This document shows, one piece after another, positions 22,652 through 31,156 of a stretch of 39,502 bases of DNA. How positions within the stretch are numbered: position 1 is the stretch's first letter; the number at the start of each line of letters is the position of its first letter. Source of the stretch: Conchiformibius kuhniae DSM 17694 (GTDB lineage: Bacteria; Pseudomonadota; Gammaproteobacteria; Burkholderiales; Neisseriaceae); the NCBI RefSeq assembly GCF_000428785.1, contig NZ_AUAP01000020.1, positions 1-39,502 on the forward strand, read 5' to 3'. Position numbers and translations under genes: made by a program. The notes beneath the pieces were generated by a model. The model was not told where the DNA came from. It did no database searches and saw only the letters and a program-made list of their open reading frames with translations.

Positions 22652-22687
22652 AGCCGTTTGTATAAAGAAACAAGCGGTTGTTTTTAT
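22652..22687 (+). terminator. Terminator after trxA
   Basis: AGCCGTTTGT and ACAAGCGGTT pair at 8 of 10 positions and are followed by TTTTTATTT. Confidence 0.6.
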
Positions 22688-22700
22688 TTGGAGAAGGAGA

Positions 22701-24047
22701 ATGACGATGAATGCGGTTTTGGTGGGCGTGTCGGTGATGCTGGCACTGTCGCTGGCGCGGGTGAATGTGGTGTTCGGCTTGGCGGTGGGGGCGTTTGCGG
22801 GCGGTTTGGCGGCGGGCATGCCGGTTGCCGATGCGGGCGGGCAAACGGGGGTGTTGACCCATTTTCAAAACGGCTTGGCGGGCGGGGCGAAAATCGCGCT
22901 GTCTTATGCGATGTTGGGGGCGTTTGCGATGGCCATCAGCCATTCGGGGCTGCCGCAGCAGTTGGCAAACGGGCTGGTTCGCCGTGCGGGCGCGTCTGCC
23001 GCCGATAAAACCAAATGGCTGCTGATGGGCGGTTTGCTGCTGATGGCGGTGATGAGCCAAAATCTGATTCCGATTCACATTGCGTTTATTCCCCTGCTGA
23101 TTCCGCCCCTGCTGCCCGTGTTCGACCGCATGCGTCTCGACCGCCGCTTGCCCGCGTGTGTGATGACGTTCGGGCTGGTAACGACTTATATGTTTTTGCC
23201 CTACGGCTTCGGTCAGATTTTTTTGAATGAGATTTTGTTGGCAAACATCCGCAGCGCGGGCATGCGGGCGGAGCAGGTGAATGTGGTGGCGGCGATGGCG
23301 TTGCCGGCGGCGGGCATGGTGTTGGGCTTGGTGTGGGCGTTTTGGCACTACCGCGCCCCGCGTGATTACGCCGCGCCCGCCGGTTCCGCAACCGTACCCG
23401 AAGCGGCAACGTCCGCACCCGCGCCCACGCGCTACCGCAGCATGGTGGCGGCGTTGGCGGTGTTGGCGTGTTTTGTCGTGCAATTGGTGTATGACGGCGC
23501 ATTGCTGCTGGGGGCGATGTTGGGTTTTGCCGTGTTCGTGCTGTTCGGCGTGGTGCGCCGCAGCGAAACCGATGCGGTGTTCACCGCAGGATTCCGCATG
23601 ATGGCGGCCATCGGGTTTATCATGATTGCGGCGCAGGGCTTTGCCGAAGTGATGAAGGCAACCGGACACATCGATGTGCTGGTGCGCGACAGCATGACAT
23701 GGTTTGGCGGCAGCAAGGCGCTGGCGGCGGCGGCGATGTTGGCGGTGGGCTTGCTGGTAACGATGGGCATCGGCAGCTCGTTTTCCACCCTGCCGATTAT
23801 TGCGGCGGTGTATGTGCCTTTGTGCGCCGCTTTGGGGTTTTCACCGTTGGCAACCGTTGCCCTGATTGGCACGGCGGGGGCATTGGGCGATGCCGGTTCG
23901 CCCGCGTCCGACTCCACACTGGGCCCGACCGCCGGCTTGAACGCCGACAACCGCCACGACCACATCCGCGACAGCGTGATTCCCACCTTTATCCACTACA
24001 ACATTCCCCTGTTTGCCGCCGGCTGGCTGGCGGCCATGATATTGTGA
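22701..24047 (+). CDS. Na+/H+ antiporter family (NhaC-like) membrane protein
   Basis: 448 residues with about eleven hydrophobic helices. The N-terminal region (VMLALSLARVNVVFGLAVGAF, ALSYAMLGAFAMAISHSGLP) and the later GIGSSFSTLPIIAAVYVPL, GTAGALGDAGSPASDSTLGPT match the Na_H_antiport/NhaC group seen in Neisseria. It probably exchanges Na+ for protons or carries an organic acid; the substrate is not proven. Two ATGs, at 22701 and 22707, each have a good Shine-Dalgarno spacing. slyX follows after 9 bp, in the same transcript. Confidence 0.82.
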   Translation: MTMNAVLVGVSVMLALSLARVNVVFGLAVGAFAGGLAAGMPVADAGGQTGVLTHFQNGLAGGAKIALSYAMLGAFAMAISHSGLPQQLANGLVRRAGASAADKTKWLLMGGLLLMAVMSQNLIPIHIAFIPLLIPPLLPVFDRMRLDRRLPACVMTFGLVTTYMFLPYGFGQIFLNEILLANIRSAGMRAEQVNVVAAMALPAAGMVLGLVWAFWHYRAPRDYAAPAGSATVPEAATSAPAPTRYRSMVAALAVLACFVVQLVYDGALLLGAMLGFAVFVLFGVVRRSETDAVFTAGFRMMAAIGFIMIAAQGFAEVMKATGHIDVLVRDSMTWFGGSKALAAAAMLAVGLLVTMGIGSSFSTLPIIAAVYVPLCAALGFSPLATVALIGTAGALGDAGSPASDSTLGPTAGLNADNRHDHIRDSVIPTFIHYNIPLFAAGWLAAMIL

Positions 24048-24056
24048 GACAACAAC

Positions 24057-24281
24057 ATGACCCTGCACGAAACCACCATTTTGGAAGCGCGGCTGGTGGA
24101 GCTGGAAATCCGCACCGCCCTGCAAGACGAATTGCTCGCCACCCTCAACGACACAGTGGCACAAATGCGCGACACGCTCGAATTGCAACAGGCGCAATTG
24201 CGCTTGCTCTACCGTCGTGTGGAGCAGCAAAACGACAACGGCGCGCCCGCCGCCGTTGCCGAGATTCCGCCGCATTATTAG
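24057..24281 (+). CDS. slyX: SlyX family protein
   Basis: 74 residues, almost entirely one coiled coil (ILEARLVELEIRTALQDELLATLNDTV) ending with the family's invariant PPHY. SlyX is widespread in proteobacteria, but its role is unknown. It follows the antiporter gene by 9 bp. Confidence 0.92.
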   Translation: MTLHETTILEARLVELEIRTALQDELLATLNDTVAQMRDTLELQQAQLRLLYRRVEQQNDNGAPAAVAEIPPHY

Positions 24282-24312
24282 GCGTGTCATCATTTAAATA
24301 GCATAATATAAA

Positions 24313-24341
24313 ACGCCGCACCCCATGCCGGGGTGCGGCGT
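24313..24341 (-). terminator. Terminator of secB, shared with slyX
   Basis: A 12-bp perfect stem (ACGCCGCACCCC and complement) with an ATGCC loop lies between convergent slyX and secB. On the minus strand it is followed by TTTATATT, so it works best for secB. Confidence 0.75.
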
Positions 24342-24361
24342 GTGCCGTGCAAAACGGAAAA

Positions 24362-24808
24362 TTACTGTTCGGCGGCTGCCGCTTCCTGCGACTGCTGATA
24401 CATGGCATCGAAATTAATCGGCGCAAGCAGCACGGGCGGGAAACCGGCGCGGGTAACGGTGGACGACACCGTTTCACGCGCATAGGGGAACAAAATATTC
24501 GGACAGGCAACGCCCAGCAGGATTTTGATGTCTTCTTCGGGAATATTGGACAAACGGAAAATGCCCGCTTGGTTCACTTCGCTCAAAAACACCACGCGCT
24601 CGTCTTTCAACGTGGCGGTGATGGTTACGGTAATGCCGCACTCGTAAAAGCCTTCTTCCACCTTTTGGCTGTGGGTGGCAACGCGCATGTCCACTTCGGG
24701 GGTTTCCGATTCCAGAAAGATTTGCGGGGCGTGCGGCACTTCCAGCGACAGGTCTTTGACATACAGCTTTTCAATGCTGAAAACGGGTTGGTCTTGTTCT
24801 TCACTCAT
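24362..24808 (-). CDS. secB: Protein-export chaperone SecB
   Basis: 148 residues. SecB keeps precursor proteins unfolded and hands them to SecA. The sequence PVFSIEKLYVKDLSLEVPHAPQIF at the start, FYECGITVTITATLKDERVVFL and CPNILFPYARETVSSTVTRAGFPPVLLAPINF are diagnostic. The start at 24808 (MSEEQDQ) has AAGGAA upstream; the frame is open to 24871 but not conserved there. The Ala/Glu-rich end AAAAEQ is normal. Confidence 0.97.
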   Translation of the reverse strand: MSEEQDQPVFSIEKLYVKDLSLEVPHAPQIFLESETPEVDMRVATHSQKVEEGFYECGITVTITATLKDERVVFLSEVNQAGIFRLSNIPEEDIKILLGVACPNILFPYARETVSSTVTRAGFPPVLLAPINFDAMYQQSQEAAAAEQ

Positions 24809-24973
24809 GGGGGATTCCTTGTTGGCTTGACGTCCGCCCGTGTGGCGGCAGACGGGGATAGTGTTTTTCAAAACCCCGCTTTTTATTCAAAATTTGCCGT
24901 TTTGTCAAGCCCAAAGTGCGGAAAACGCGGGTGGCGGGAAAAATTTCCGATACAAAACAAGCAGGGAAAAACA

Positions 24974-24998
24974 GGGGGCTTTCCGATGAAAAGCCCCC
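24974..24998 (-). terminator. Terminator of the LysM gene
   Basis: GGGGGCTTT (24974-24982) and AAAGCCCCC (24990-24998) form a 9-bp stem, and minus-strand transcription then meets TGTTTTT. It ends ten bases after the LysM stop. Confidence 0.8.
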
Positions 24999-25007
24999 GT
25001 GCGGCGT

Positions 25008-26330
25008 TTATTTTGTGTATTCGAGTACGTCTTGCCACGTGCGTTCGGCATCATCGAAAAAGCCGGGCGTGCCTTCAATCATGCCGCCGGGCAATACGGT
25101 GGATTCGTCTGCATCAACCGACAAATCGCCACCGGGGGCGCGCAATACGTCGCCTTTGCTGATGTTGGTGCTGCTTTCCAAAATGATGGCGGAGGAAACG
25201 TTGCGCCCCGTGCGGTACACCATGGCGTAGCCGATTTCTTCGGTGGGCAGATTGACAAATTGCGAGGCTTTTTTGTCGGGGTTGTTCCACTCGGTTTTCA
25301 CGATGCGGTTGGGTTTGTACACCGCCAACACCGTACCCGGATTCAAGCCGTCCGCTTCACCTTTGTTGAGAATCAGGGTTTGGGTCATCGCGCTTTCGGA
25401 AATGCCGTCCATGATGGAGACGATGCGGGCATCGACTTCGCGGGCGGGCGGGTGCGGCATCATGTTGAACGCGGTGGTCAGCACGGCGGGTTTTTTCAGC
25501 AGGTAGTCGCCGCGCAAAATTTCGGAAACGGCGTTGGTCAGGCGCATCGGTTGGGCGGTACGCACGGCAACGCGTTTGTGTCCTTCGCGCACGTAGTATT
25601 CGTTGTCGCGCAGTTTTTCGCGCTGTTTGGGCGTCATTTCCTGATTGTCGCGGTTTGCCATGCCGTGGTCGTTGGTTGCCAAGGTGGCGGCTTCGCCGCT
25701 AAATTCCACCAAACGCCCCAGCGATTTGCCGGTAACGGGGTCTTTCAGTTCTTCTTTGACGCGGTACACCAGATAGGTGCCGGAATCAACGGGCCCGTCT
25801 GCGTAAATGCGGTCGTTGGTGGTGTAGAGCGTGCGCCCGTCTTCGCCCGCCACAATGCGCGGCGCGTGTGCCAGCTCTTCTTCGCTGACAAACTGCGGGT
25901 GCTTCATAAACAGGCGGTAGAAATCGACATTGATGGTGGGAATGCCCGTTTCGCCGTCTAAATCCACCACGCGCGGGCCGAGCTTGACGGTGGGAATGCC
26001 GCCGGTGCTGCTGCCGGCGCGGCCGCGTTTGGCGCGTTTTTTGGCGGTGAGTACGGGACGGCCGTTGATGTAGGTGAGATACAGCTCCTGCCCCGGATAA
26101 ATCAGGTGCGGATTGCGCACCTTGCTGCGGTTTACGTTCCACAGCGACGGCCACTGCCACGGGCGGTACAGATATTTTCCGGAAATGTCCCACAGCGTGT
26201 CGCCCTGTTTCACCACATAACGCGCCGGCGCGTTGGGTTTGACCTTGAGCTTGGACTTGGACGCGGCCTGCGCGGGTGCGGCAACCGCCACGCCGACGGC
26301 GCAAAACAAAACGGTAAGGTGCTTGTGCAT
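25008..26330 (-). CDS. Secreted LysM domain protein
   Basis: 440 residues with a signal peptide (HLTVLFCAVGVAVAAPAQA) and one LysM domain (37-85: VVKQGDTLWDISGKYL, NPHLIYPGQELYL) that binds peptidoglycan. The rest is a conserved region of unknown fold with TLYTTNDRIYADGPVDSGTYLVYR, RVDPV-like loops and EADGLNPGTVLAVYKP. The homologous gene is divergent from def in N. meningitidis (NMB0109-NMB0110 as I recall), and the same arrangement occurs here. The start at 26330 is chosen from the signal peptide; AGGGG precedes it. Role probably in the periplasm or cell envelope. Confidence 0.9.
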   Translation of the reverse strand: MHKHLTVLFCAVGVAVAAPAQAASKSKLKVKPNAPARYVVKQGDTLWDISGKYLYRPWQWPSLWNVNRSKVRNPHLIYPGQELYLTYINGRPVLTAKKRAKRGRAGSSTGGIPTVKLGPRVVDLDGETGIPTINVDFYRLFMKHPQFVSEEELAHAPRIVAGEDGRTLYTTNDRIYADGPVDSGTYLVYRVKEELKDPVTGKSLGRLVEFSGEAATLATNDHGMANRDNQEMTPKQREKLRDNEYYVREGHKRVAVRTAQPMRLTNAVSEILRGDYLLKKPAVLTTAFNMMPHPPAREVDARIVSIMDGISESAMTQTLILNKGEADGLNPGTVLAVYKPNRIVKTEWNNPDKKASQFVNLPTEEIGYAMVYRTGRNVSSAIILESSTNISKGDVLRAPGGDLSVDADESTVLPGGMIEGTPGFFDDAERTWQDVLEYTK

Positions 26331-26345
26331 GATGGCCCCTGAAGA

Positions 26346-26374
26346 TTGACAATTGACAAATAACCGCAATAATA
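26346..26374 (+). promoter_or_regulatory. Likely def promoter
   Basis: TTGACA (26346-26351), 17 bp, ATAATA (26369-26374), about 105 bp before the def start. A second TTGACA lies at 26353-26358. Confidence 0.5.
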
Positions 26375-26479
26375 GAGCATTTCTATGGATTTGTGCCAGT
26401 TTTTATGATATTTTCCGCAAAGAGCATGACGCGCTTGCGACACACAGGCGCCATTATTTTTCAGAAAGGAAATCCGAAA

Positions 26480-26980
26480 ATGGCATTATTGGCGATTTTG
26501 CAGTATCCGGACGAGCGGCTGCACAAGGTTGCCCGTCCCGTGCAGACGGTGGACGAACGCATCCGCACGCTGGCGGCAGACATGGCGGAAACCATGTACG
26601 AAGCGCGGGGCATCGGCTTGGCGGCCACGCAGGTGGACGTACACGAACGGGTGGTGGTGATTGACCTGTCGGAAGAGCGCAATGCCCTGATGGTGCTGGT
26701 CAATCCCGTGATTACGCACAAAGAAGGGCAAACCGTGTACGAAGAAGGCTGTTTGTCCGTTCCCGGTATTTACGACAAAGTTACCCGTGCCGAGCGCATC
26801 ACCGCCGAATATCTGGATTTGGACGGCAACCGGCAAACCATCGATACGGACGGTTTGCTGGCGATTTGCATTCAGCACGAAATCGACCATTTGGACGGCA
26901 AAGTGTTTGTGGAATACCTGTCGCCGCTCAAGCAGAACCGCATCCGTACGAAAATCAAAAAACGCAACCGCGAAGCCTAG
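26480..26980 (+). CDS. def: Peptide deformylase
   Basis: 167 residues. It removes the formyl group from new proteins. The three metal and catalytic motifs are intact: GIGLAATQ (44-51), EEGCLS (88-93, Cys91) and HEIDH (133-137). The ATG has AAAGGAAA upstream. fmt, which often follows def, is absent here; a BI-1 family gene follows with its own -10 box. Confidence 0.97.
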   Translation: MALLAILQYPDERLHKVARPVQTVDERIRTLAADMAETMYEARGIGLAATQVDVHERVVVIDLSEERNALMVLVNPVITHKEGQTVYEEGCLSVPGIYDKVTRAERITAEYLDLDGNRQTIDTDGLLAICIQHEIDHLDGKVFVEYLSPLKQNRIRTKIKKRNREA

Positions 26981-26989
26981 CAGGTTTGA

Positions 26990-26995
26990 TATAAT
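26990..26995 (+). promoter_or_regulatory. -10 box for the BI-1 family gene
   Basis: A consensus TATAAT only ten bases after the def stop; the -35 would lie inside def. Confidence 0.45.
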
Positions 26996-27037
26996 CGCGC
27001 TTTGCACACACGATTGATTGTTTTTACAGGAGTGATG

Positions 27038-27736
27038 ATGATGAACGAACCGCAACAGTCCGTTTCCGATTACACCAGCACCCTCAACCCTGCCGAGCGG
27101 CAGGCGGCGGTGTTGAACAAAACCTATACTCTGCTGGCGGCGTCTTTTCTGCCCTGTGCGGCAGGGGCGTTTGTCGGCATGGTGTTTAATCCTTTGGCGG
27201 CCATCGGCAATATGTGGGTGGCGATTGGGGTGATGTTTGCCTTTTTCTACGGCATGTGTTTTGCCATCGAGAAAAACCGCTACAGCACCACCGGCGCGGT
27301 GTTGCTGATGGTGTTCACTTTCGGCATGGGCGTGCTGTTGAGCGGGCTGCTCGCCCGCGCGGGCATGTACCGCAACGGCGGCGAACTCATCGCCACCGCC
27401 GCCGTGATGACCGCCGCCGTGTTTTTCACGATGGCGGCGCTCGCCCGCCGCGCCAACATCAACACCCAAGCTCTGGGCAAATTTTTGCTGACCGGCGGCA
27501 TCGTGCTGATGGTCGGCGTGGTGGCGAACTTGTTTTTCCAACTGCCCGTGTTGAGTCTCACCATCGCCGGCGGCTTTGTCGTCTTCAGCTCGCTGATGAT
27601 TATGTGGCAAATCCGCAGCGTGATTGAAGGCGGCGAAGACAGCCACATCAGCGCCGCGCTTACCATTTTCATTTCCATTTACAACCTGTTCAGCAGCCTG
27701 CTGCAACTGCTGTTGGCGTTTGCCGGCGACGATTGA
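27038..27736 (+). CDS. Bax inhibitor-1 (BI-1/YccA) family membrane protein
   Basis: About 232 residues with seven hydrophobic helices and the family ending (SVIEGGEDSHISAALTIFISIYNLFSSLLQLL). Bacterial members act as pH-dependent Ca leak channels or, like YccA, modulate the FtsH protease. Three ATGs in a row lie after AGGAG; the second gives the best spacing. A strong terminator follows. Confidence 0.93.
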   Translation: MMNEPQQSVSDYTSTLNPAERQAAVLNKTYTLLAASFLPCAAGAFVGMVFNPLAAIGNMWVAIGVMFAFFYGMCFAIEKNRYSTTGAVLLMVFTFGMGVLLSGLLARAGMYRNGGELIATAAVMTAAVFFTMAALARRANINTQALGKFLLTGGIVLMVGVVANLFFQLPVLSLTIAGGFVVFSSLMIMWQIRSVIEGGEDSHISAALTIFISIYNLFSSLLQLLLAFAGDD

Positions 27737-27755
27737 ACGGCGTTTTTGCCCCTGC

Positions 27756-27792
27756 GGGCAGACCGGCAAAGCACCGGTCTGCCCGTATTTTT
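27756..27792 (+). terminator. Terminator of the BI-1 gene
   Basis: An 11-bp perfect stem (GGGCAGACCGG and complement), then GTATTTTT. Confidence 0.9.
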
Positions 27793-27807
27793 CACGACTG
27801 CCGCCAA

Positions 27808-27836
27808 TTGACACTTTATTGCAAAAAGGTTAGAAT
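27808..27836 (+). promoter_or_regulatory. rplM-rpsI promoter
   Basis: TTGACA (27808-27813), 17 bp, TAGAAT (27831-27836), 41 bp before rplM. Near-consensus, as expected for ribosomal protein genes. Confidence 0.8.
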
Positions 27837-27877
27837 AGACGGTTTCTATATTTACCGAATTTATTGGAATTTCCCCT

Positions 27878-28306
27878 ATGAAAACCTTTTCAGCGAAACC
27901 GCACGAGGTGCAACGCGAATGGTTTGTCATCGATGCCGAAGACAAAGTACTCGGCCGCGTGGCAGCCGAAGTTGCCCGCCGTCTGCGCGGCAAACACAAG
28001 CCCGAATATACCCCCCACGTGGACACCGGCGACTACATTATCGTCATCAACGCCGACAAACTGCGCGTAACCGGCAACAAATTTGAAGGCAAAAAATATT
28101 ACCGCCACTCCGGTTTTCCCGGCGGCATCTACGAGCGCACTTTCCGCCAAATGCAGGAAAAATTTCCCGGCCGCGCTTTGGAAAAAGCCGTTAAAGGCAT
28201 GCTGCCCAAAGGCCCTTTGGGTTACGCCATGATTAAAAAACTGAAAGTGTATGCCGGTGCCGAGCACCAGCACGCCGCCCAACAACCCAAAGCTCTGGAA
28301 ATTTAA
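27878..28306 (+). CDS. rplM: 50S ribosomal protein L13
   Basis: 142 residues, full length for the family. It begins KTFSAKPHEVQREWFVIDAEDKVLGR and contains the typical YRHSGFPGG and KAVKGMLPKGPLGY blocks. First gene of the standard rplM-rpsI operon. Confidence 0.98.
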   Translation: MKTFSAKPHEVQREWFVIDAEDKVLGRVAAEVARRLRGKHKPEYTPHVDTGDYIIVINADKLRVTGNKFEGKKYYRHSGFPGGIYERTFRQMQEKFPGRALEKAVKGMLPKGPLGYAMIKKLKVYAGAEHQHAAQQPKALEI

Positions 28307-28315
28307 GGACGCGCC

Positions 28316-28708
28316 ATGAACGGAAAATACTACTACGGCACCGGCCGCCGCAAAAGCTCTGTCGCCCGCGTGTTCCTGCAAAAAGGCACAGGTCAAATCA
28401 TCGTAAACGGCCGTCCCGTTGACGAATTTTTCTCCCGCGAAACCAGCCGCATGGTGGTGCGCCAGCCTTTGGTGCTGACCGAAAACGCCGAAGCCTTCGA
28501 CATCAAAGTCAATGTAAGCGGCGGCGGCGAAACCGGTCAATCCGGTGCAATCCGCCACGGCATTACCCGCGCCCTGATTGACTACGATGCCGCTTTGAAA
28601 CCGGCATTATCGCAAGCGGGCTTCGTTACCCGCGATGCGCGTGAAGTGGAACGTAAAAAATTCGGTCTGCGCAAAGCACGCCGCGCCAAGCAGTTCTCCA
28701 AACGTTAA
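28316..28708 (+). CDS. rpsI: 30S ribosomal protein S9
   Basis: 130 residues. GTGRRKSSVARVFL at the start, GGGETGQSGAIRHGITRAL in the middle and the basic end KKFGLRKARRAKQFSKR, whose last residues reach the ribosomal P site. It lies 9 bp after rplM. Confidence 0.98.
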   Translation: MNGKYYYGTGRRKSSVARVFLQKGTGQIIVNGRPVDEFFSRETSRMVVRQPLVLTENAEAFDIKVNVSGGGETGQSGAIRHGITRALIDYDAALKPALSQAGFVTRDAREVERKKFGLRKARRAKQFSKR

Positions 28709-28723
28709 TCCGTTTGTTTTTCC

Positions 28724-28754
28724 TACCCCGCAGCCACGCGCTTCGGGGTATTTT
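28724..28754 (+). terminator. Terminator after rpsI
   Basis: TACCCCG (28724-28730) and CGGGGTA (28744-28750), then TTTTC. It touches the end of the convergent gene at 28754. Confidence 0.7.
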
Positions 28755-29521
28755 CATGTGGGCAGATTGAGCAAAACGGCGGTGATGTCGTCCGGCAAAA
28801 TCCGCAGGGTTTTCTGCTTGATGTGCGGGGCGATGCCGCGATAATAGGCTTCGGCAACCGAAGCGGTAATGGTGGCGACCGCCGCCGTATTGCCGCCCAA
28901 CGACACCGCCAAGCGCAAAGCGTCTTCAAACGTTTCGCTGTCCAAAAACGCGCACAGCGCGGGCGGAACGATGTCGGGGCTGTTGTGGTGGAAGCGGTAG
29001 CCTTCGCGCACGCGGGCAATGCTGCGCCCGACATCATAGCCGAACAGCCGTGCCGTGTTGTCGCGGATAAACGCCTTGCTCTCGCCCGTGCGCGCCCAAA
29101 AAATGGCTGCCGCCACCGCTTGCGCCCCCTTGATGCCTTCGGTGTGGTCGTGGGTGACGGCGGCGCTGTCGCACGCGAAATTCAGCGTTTCCGAAAGCGA
29201 ATTGAACGCCCAACCCACCGCCGATACCCGCATCGCCGCCCCCGCGCCCAAGCTGCCGTAAGGCTCGGGGTCGCCCTGCCACAGCCAACTGCCAAAATGC
29301 AGGCTGTACGGGTCGTGCGGATGTGGATAACGCCGACACCATTTTTGCAGAAACACGGCAGGACTTTGGCTGCAACCGTGCAAAATCCAATCGCCCACCG
29401 CCGCCGTGCAGATGGTTGCCGTGCCGTAGGTGCTGTGGTGGTCGAACCAAGCGCAAGGGCGGGCTTTTTGCCCGTCTGCGCCGCGTAAGCCGATAATATT
29501 GCCGATGGCTGCGCCAAGCAT
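28754..29521 (-). CDS. Degenerate ADP-ribosylglycohydrolase family protein
   Basis: 255 residues aligning with the ADP-ribosylglycohydrolase family over its whole length: MLGAAIGNIIGL, RRYPHPHDPYSLHFGSWL, AAMRVSAVGWAF, AVTHDHTEGIKGAQAVAAAIF, FEDALRLAVSLGG, EAYYRGI. The two metal-binding motifs are lost. The usual DDT is TYGT (31-34) and the usual GGDxDT is GGNTAA (209-214). It is probably a pseudoenzyme that still binds ADP-ribose, or it has another activity. The frame is intact and its ATG has AAGGGA upstream, so it is not simply decaying. It is only distantly similar to the intact family member at 963-1967. Confidence 0.85.
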   Translation of the reverse strand: MLGAAIGNIIGLRGADGQKARPCAWFDHHSTYGTATICTAAVGDWILHGCSQSPAVFLQKWCRRYPHPHDPYSLHFGSWLWQGDPEPYGSLGAGAAMRVSAVGWAFNSLSETLNFACDSAAVTHDHTEGIKGAQAVAAAIFWARTGESKAFIRDNTARLFGYDVGRSIARVREGYRFHHNSPDIVPPALCAFLDSETFEDALRLAVSLGGNTAAVATITASVAEAYYRGIAPHIKQKTLRILPDDITAVLLNLPT

Positions 29522-29600
29522 TCAACTTATCCCTTAAATTTTCGATTAAACAGCATTATATAGCATTTGCTGCCCGAGCCGACAAATCTTGTGCGGGCAT

Positions 29601-29628
29601 TTGCGCGATACGCCCCTTATGCTACACT
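29601..29628 (+). promoter_or_regulatory. Likely aroC promoter
   Basis: TTGCGC (29601-29606), 16 bp, TACACT (29623-29628), 31 bp upstream of the start codon. Confidence 0.5.
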
Positions 29629-29659
29629 CACGGCTTTTCCGTTCGGGCGACAAAACCAT

Positions 29660-30790
29660 ATGGCAGGCAATTCTTTCGGACAACTGTTCCGCATCACCAC
29701 CTTCGGCGAAAGCCACGGCGCGGCGCTGGGCTGCATTATAGACGGCTGCCCGCCGCAACTGCCCCTGTGCGAAGCCGACATTCAAACCGACCTCGACCGC
29801 CGCAAACCCGGCACCAGCCGCCACGTTACCCAACGCCGCGAAGCCGACCAAGTGGAAATCCTGTCGGGCGTGTTTGAAGGCAAAACCACCGGCACGCCGA
29901 TTGCCCTGCTGATTCGCAACACCGACCAGCGCAGCAAAGACTACGGCAACATCGCCCGACAATTCCGTCCCGGCCACGCCGACTACACCTATTGGCACAA
30001 ATACGGTATCCGCGATTATCGCGGCGGCGGCCGCAGCTCCGCCCGCGAAACGGCGGCGCGGGTGGCGGCGGGCGCGGTGGCGAAAAAATGGCTGAAACAA
30101 CAATTCGGCACGACCTTCGTCTGCCACGTTACCCAAATCGGCACGCAAAAAATTGTTTTTGAAAACGAAGATTTTATCGGCGAAAACCCGTTTTTTGCCG
30201 CCAACCGCTCGCAAATCGCCGAACTGGAAGCCTATATGGACGGCGTGCGCAAATCTTTGGACAGCGTGGGCGCGAAACTGCATATTGAAGCGCGGAACGT
30301 TCCCGTTGGCTGGGGCGAGCCGGTGTTTGACCGTTTGGACGCGGACATCGCCCACGCGCTGATGAGCATCAACGCCGTGAAAGCCGTGTCCATCGGCGCG
30401 GGTTTTGACTGCGTGGCGCAACGCGGCAGCGAACACGGCGATGAGTTGTCGCCGCAAGGTTTTTTGTCCAACCACGCGGGCGGCATTCTCGGCGGGATTT
30501 CCACGGGGCAAACGATTATTGCCGATTTTGCCGTGAAACCGACCAGCTCCATCGCCACGCCGCGCCAAAGCATTGACGTATCGGGCAATCCCGTAACCCT
30601 TGCCACGCACGGGCGGCACGACCCCTGCGTGGGCTTGCGAGCCGCGCCGATTGCGGAAGCGATGTTGGCATTGGTATTGATTGACCACGCCCTGCGCCAC
30701 CGCGCCCAAAATGCCGGTGTGCGCGTGGACACGCCCGATATTGCTTCGCTAAATAAAAACACAACATTATCAAATGCTAATCCTGATTAA
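29660..30790 (+). CDS. aroC: Chorismate synthase
   Basis: 376 residues. It makes chorismate, the last step of the shikimate pathway, using reduced flavin. Signatures are present: TTFGESHGAALGC, DYRGGGRSSARETAARVAAG and PQGFLSNHAGGILGGISTGQ. The start is the ATG at 29660 before AGNSFGQLFRITTFG. The last 15 or so residues (SLNKNTTLSNANPD) are AT-rich and unlike the body of the gene, and the stop lies 14 bp inside the convergent XRE gene. The original 3' end was probably replaced when that module inserted. The core enzyme looks functional. Confidence 0.96.
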   Translation: MAGNSFGQLFRITTFGESHGAALGCIIDGCPPQLPLCEADIQTDLDRRKPGTSRHVTQRREADQVEILSGVFEGKTTGTPIALLIRNTDQRSKDYGNIARQFRPGHADYTYWHKYGIRDYRGGGRSSARETAARVAAGAVAKKWLKQQFGTTFVCHVTQIGTQKIVFENEDFIGENPFFAANRSQIAELEAYMDGVRKSLDSVGAKLHIEARNVPVGWGEPVFDRLDADIAHALMSINAVKAVSIGAGFDCVAQRGSEHGDELSPQGFLSNHAGGILGGISTGQTIIADFAVKPTSSIATPRQSIDVSGNPVTLATHGRHDPCVGLRAAPIAEAMLALVLIDHALRHRAQNAGVRVDTPDIASLNKNTTLSNANPD

Positions 30791-31052
30791 TGTGGTGTTG
30801 TTGGGTGTGTGTCAAAATGATGACGGCTAAATCATCGTCAGCCAAAAAATAAGCAGGTGGTACGTTTAAAACTTCAGCAATCCGCATCAAAGTAGGCAAA
30901 TCTGGTTGGTGATGTCCTTTTTCGTAGCGGTTGATGCGGGTGCTGGCAACAAACTCGTCCAAGCCAATGGCTAATCCCAATTTTTCTTGAGTGAGCTTTT
31001 GTGCTTGGCGTGCTTCTTTAAAACGTTTGGTAAAGATTTTCTGTAGATTCAT
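30777..31052 (-). CDS. XRE-family transcriptional regulator
   Basis: 91 residues. A helix-turn-helix runs through about residues 9-65: ARQAQKLTQEKLGLAIGLDE, then STRINRYEKGHHQPDLPTLMRIAEVLNVPPAYFL. It has no effector domain, like phage or toxin-antitoxin repressors. It is divergent from the DUF697-like gene, and two inverted repeats in the 104-bp gap are likely operators. Low GC compared with aroC and recJ indicates acquisition. It overlaps the aroC end. Confidence 0.9.
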   Translation of the reverse strand: MNLQKIFTKRFKEARQAQKLTQEKLGLAIGLDEFVASTRINRYEKGHHQPDLPTLMRIAEVLNVPPAYFLADDDLAVIILTHTQQHHINQD

Positions 31053-31103
31053 GGATTTTGTTTACGGAAAAATCCACAATCTCGTCTATTTTCCCTGCCT
31101 TTT

Positions 31104-31142
31104 TACTACGAATAACGTAGTACTTGGTTTTTTGAGACCAAG
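31104..31142. promoter_or_regulatory. Two inverted repeats, candidate operators of the XRE regulator
   Basis: TACTACG-AATAA-CGTAGTA (31104-31122) is directly followed by CTTGGT-N8-ACCAAG (31123-31142). They fill the gap between the divergent XRE and DUF697-like genes. Perfect 7- and 6-bp arms spaced like this suit a dimeric HTH repressor controlling both genes. Confidence 0.65.
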
Positions 31143-31156
31143 TGAGGTACTGAAAC

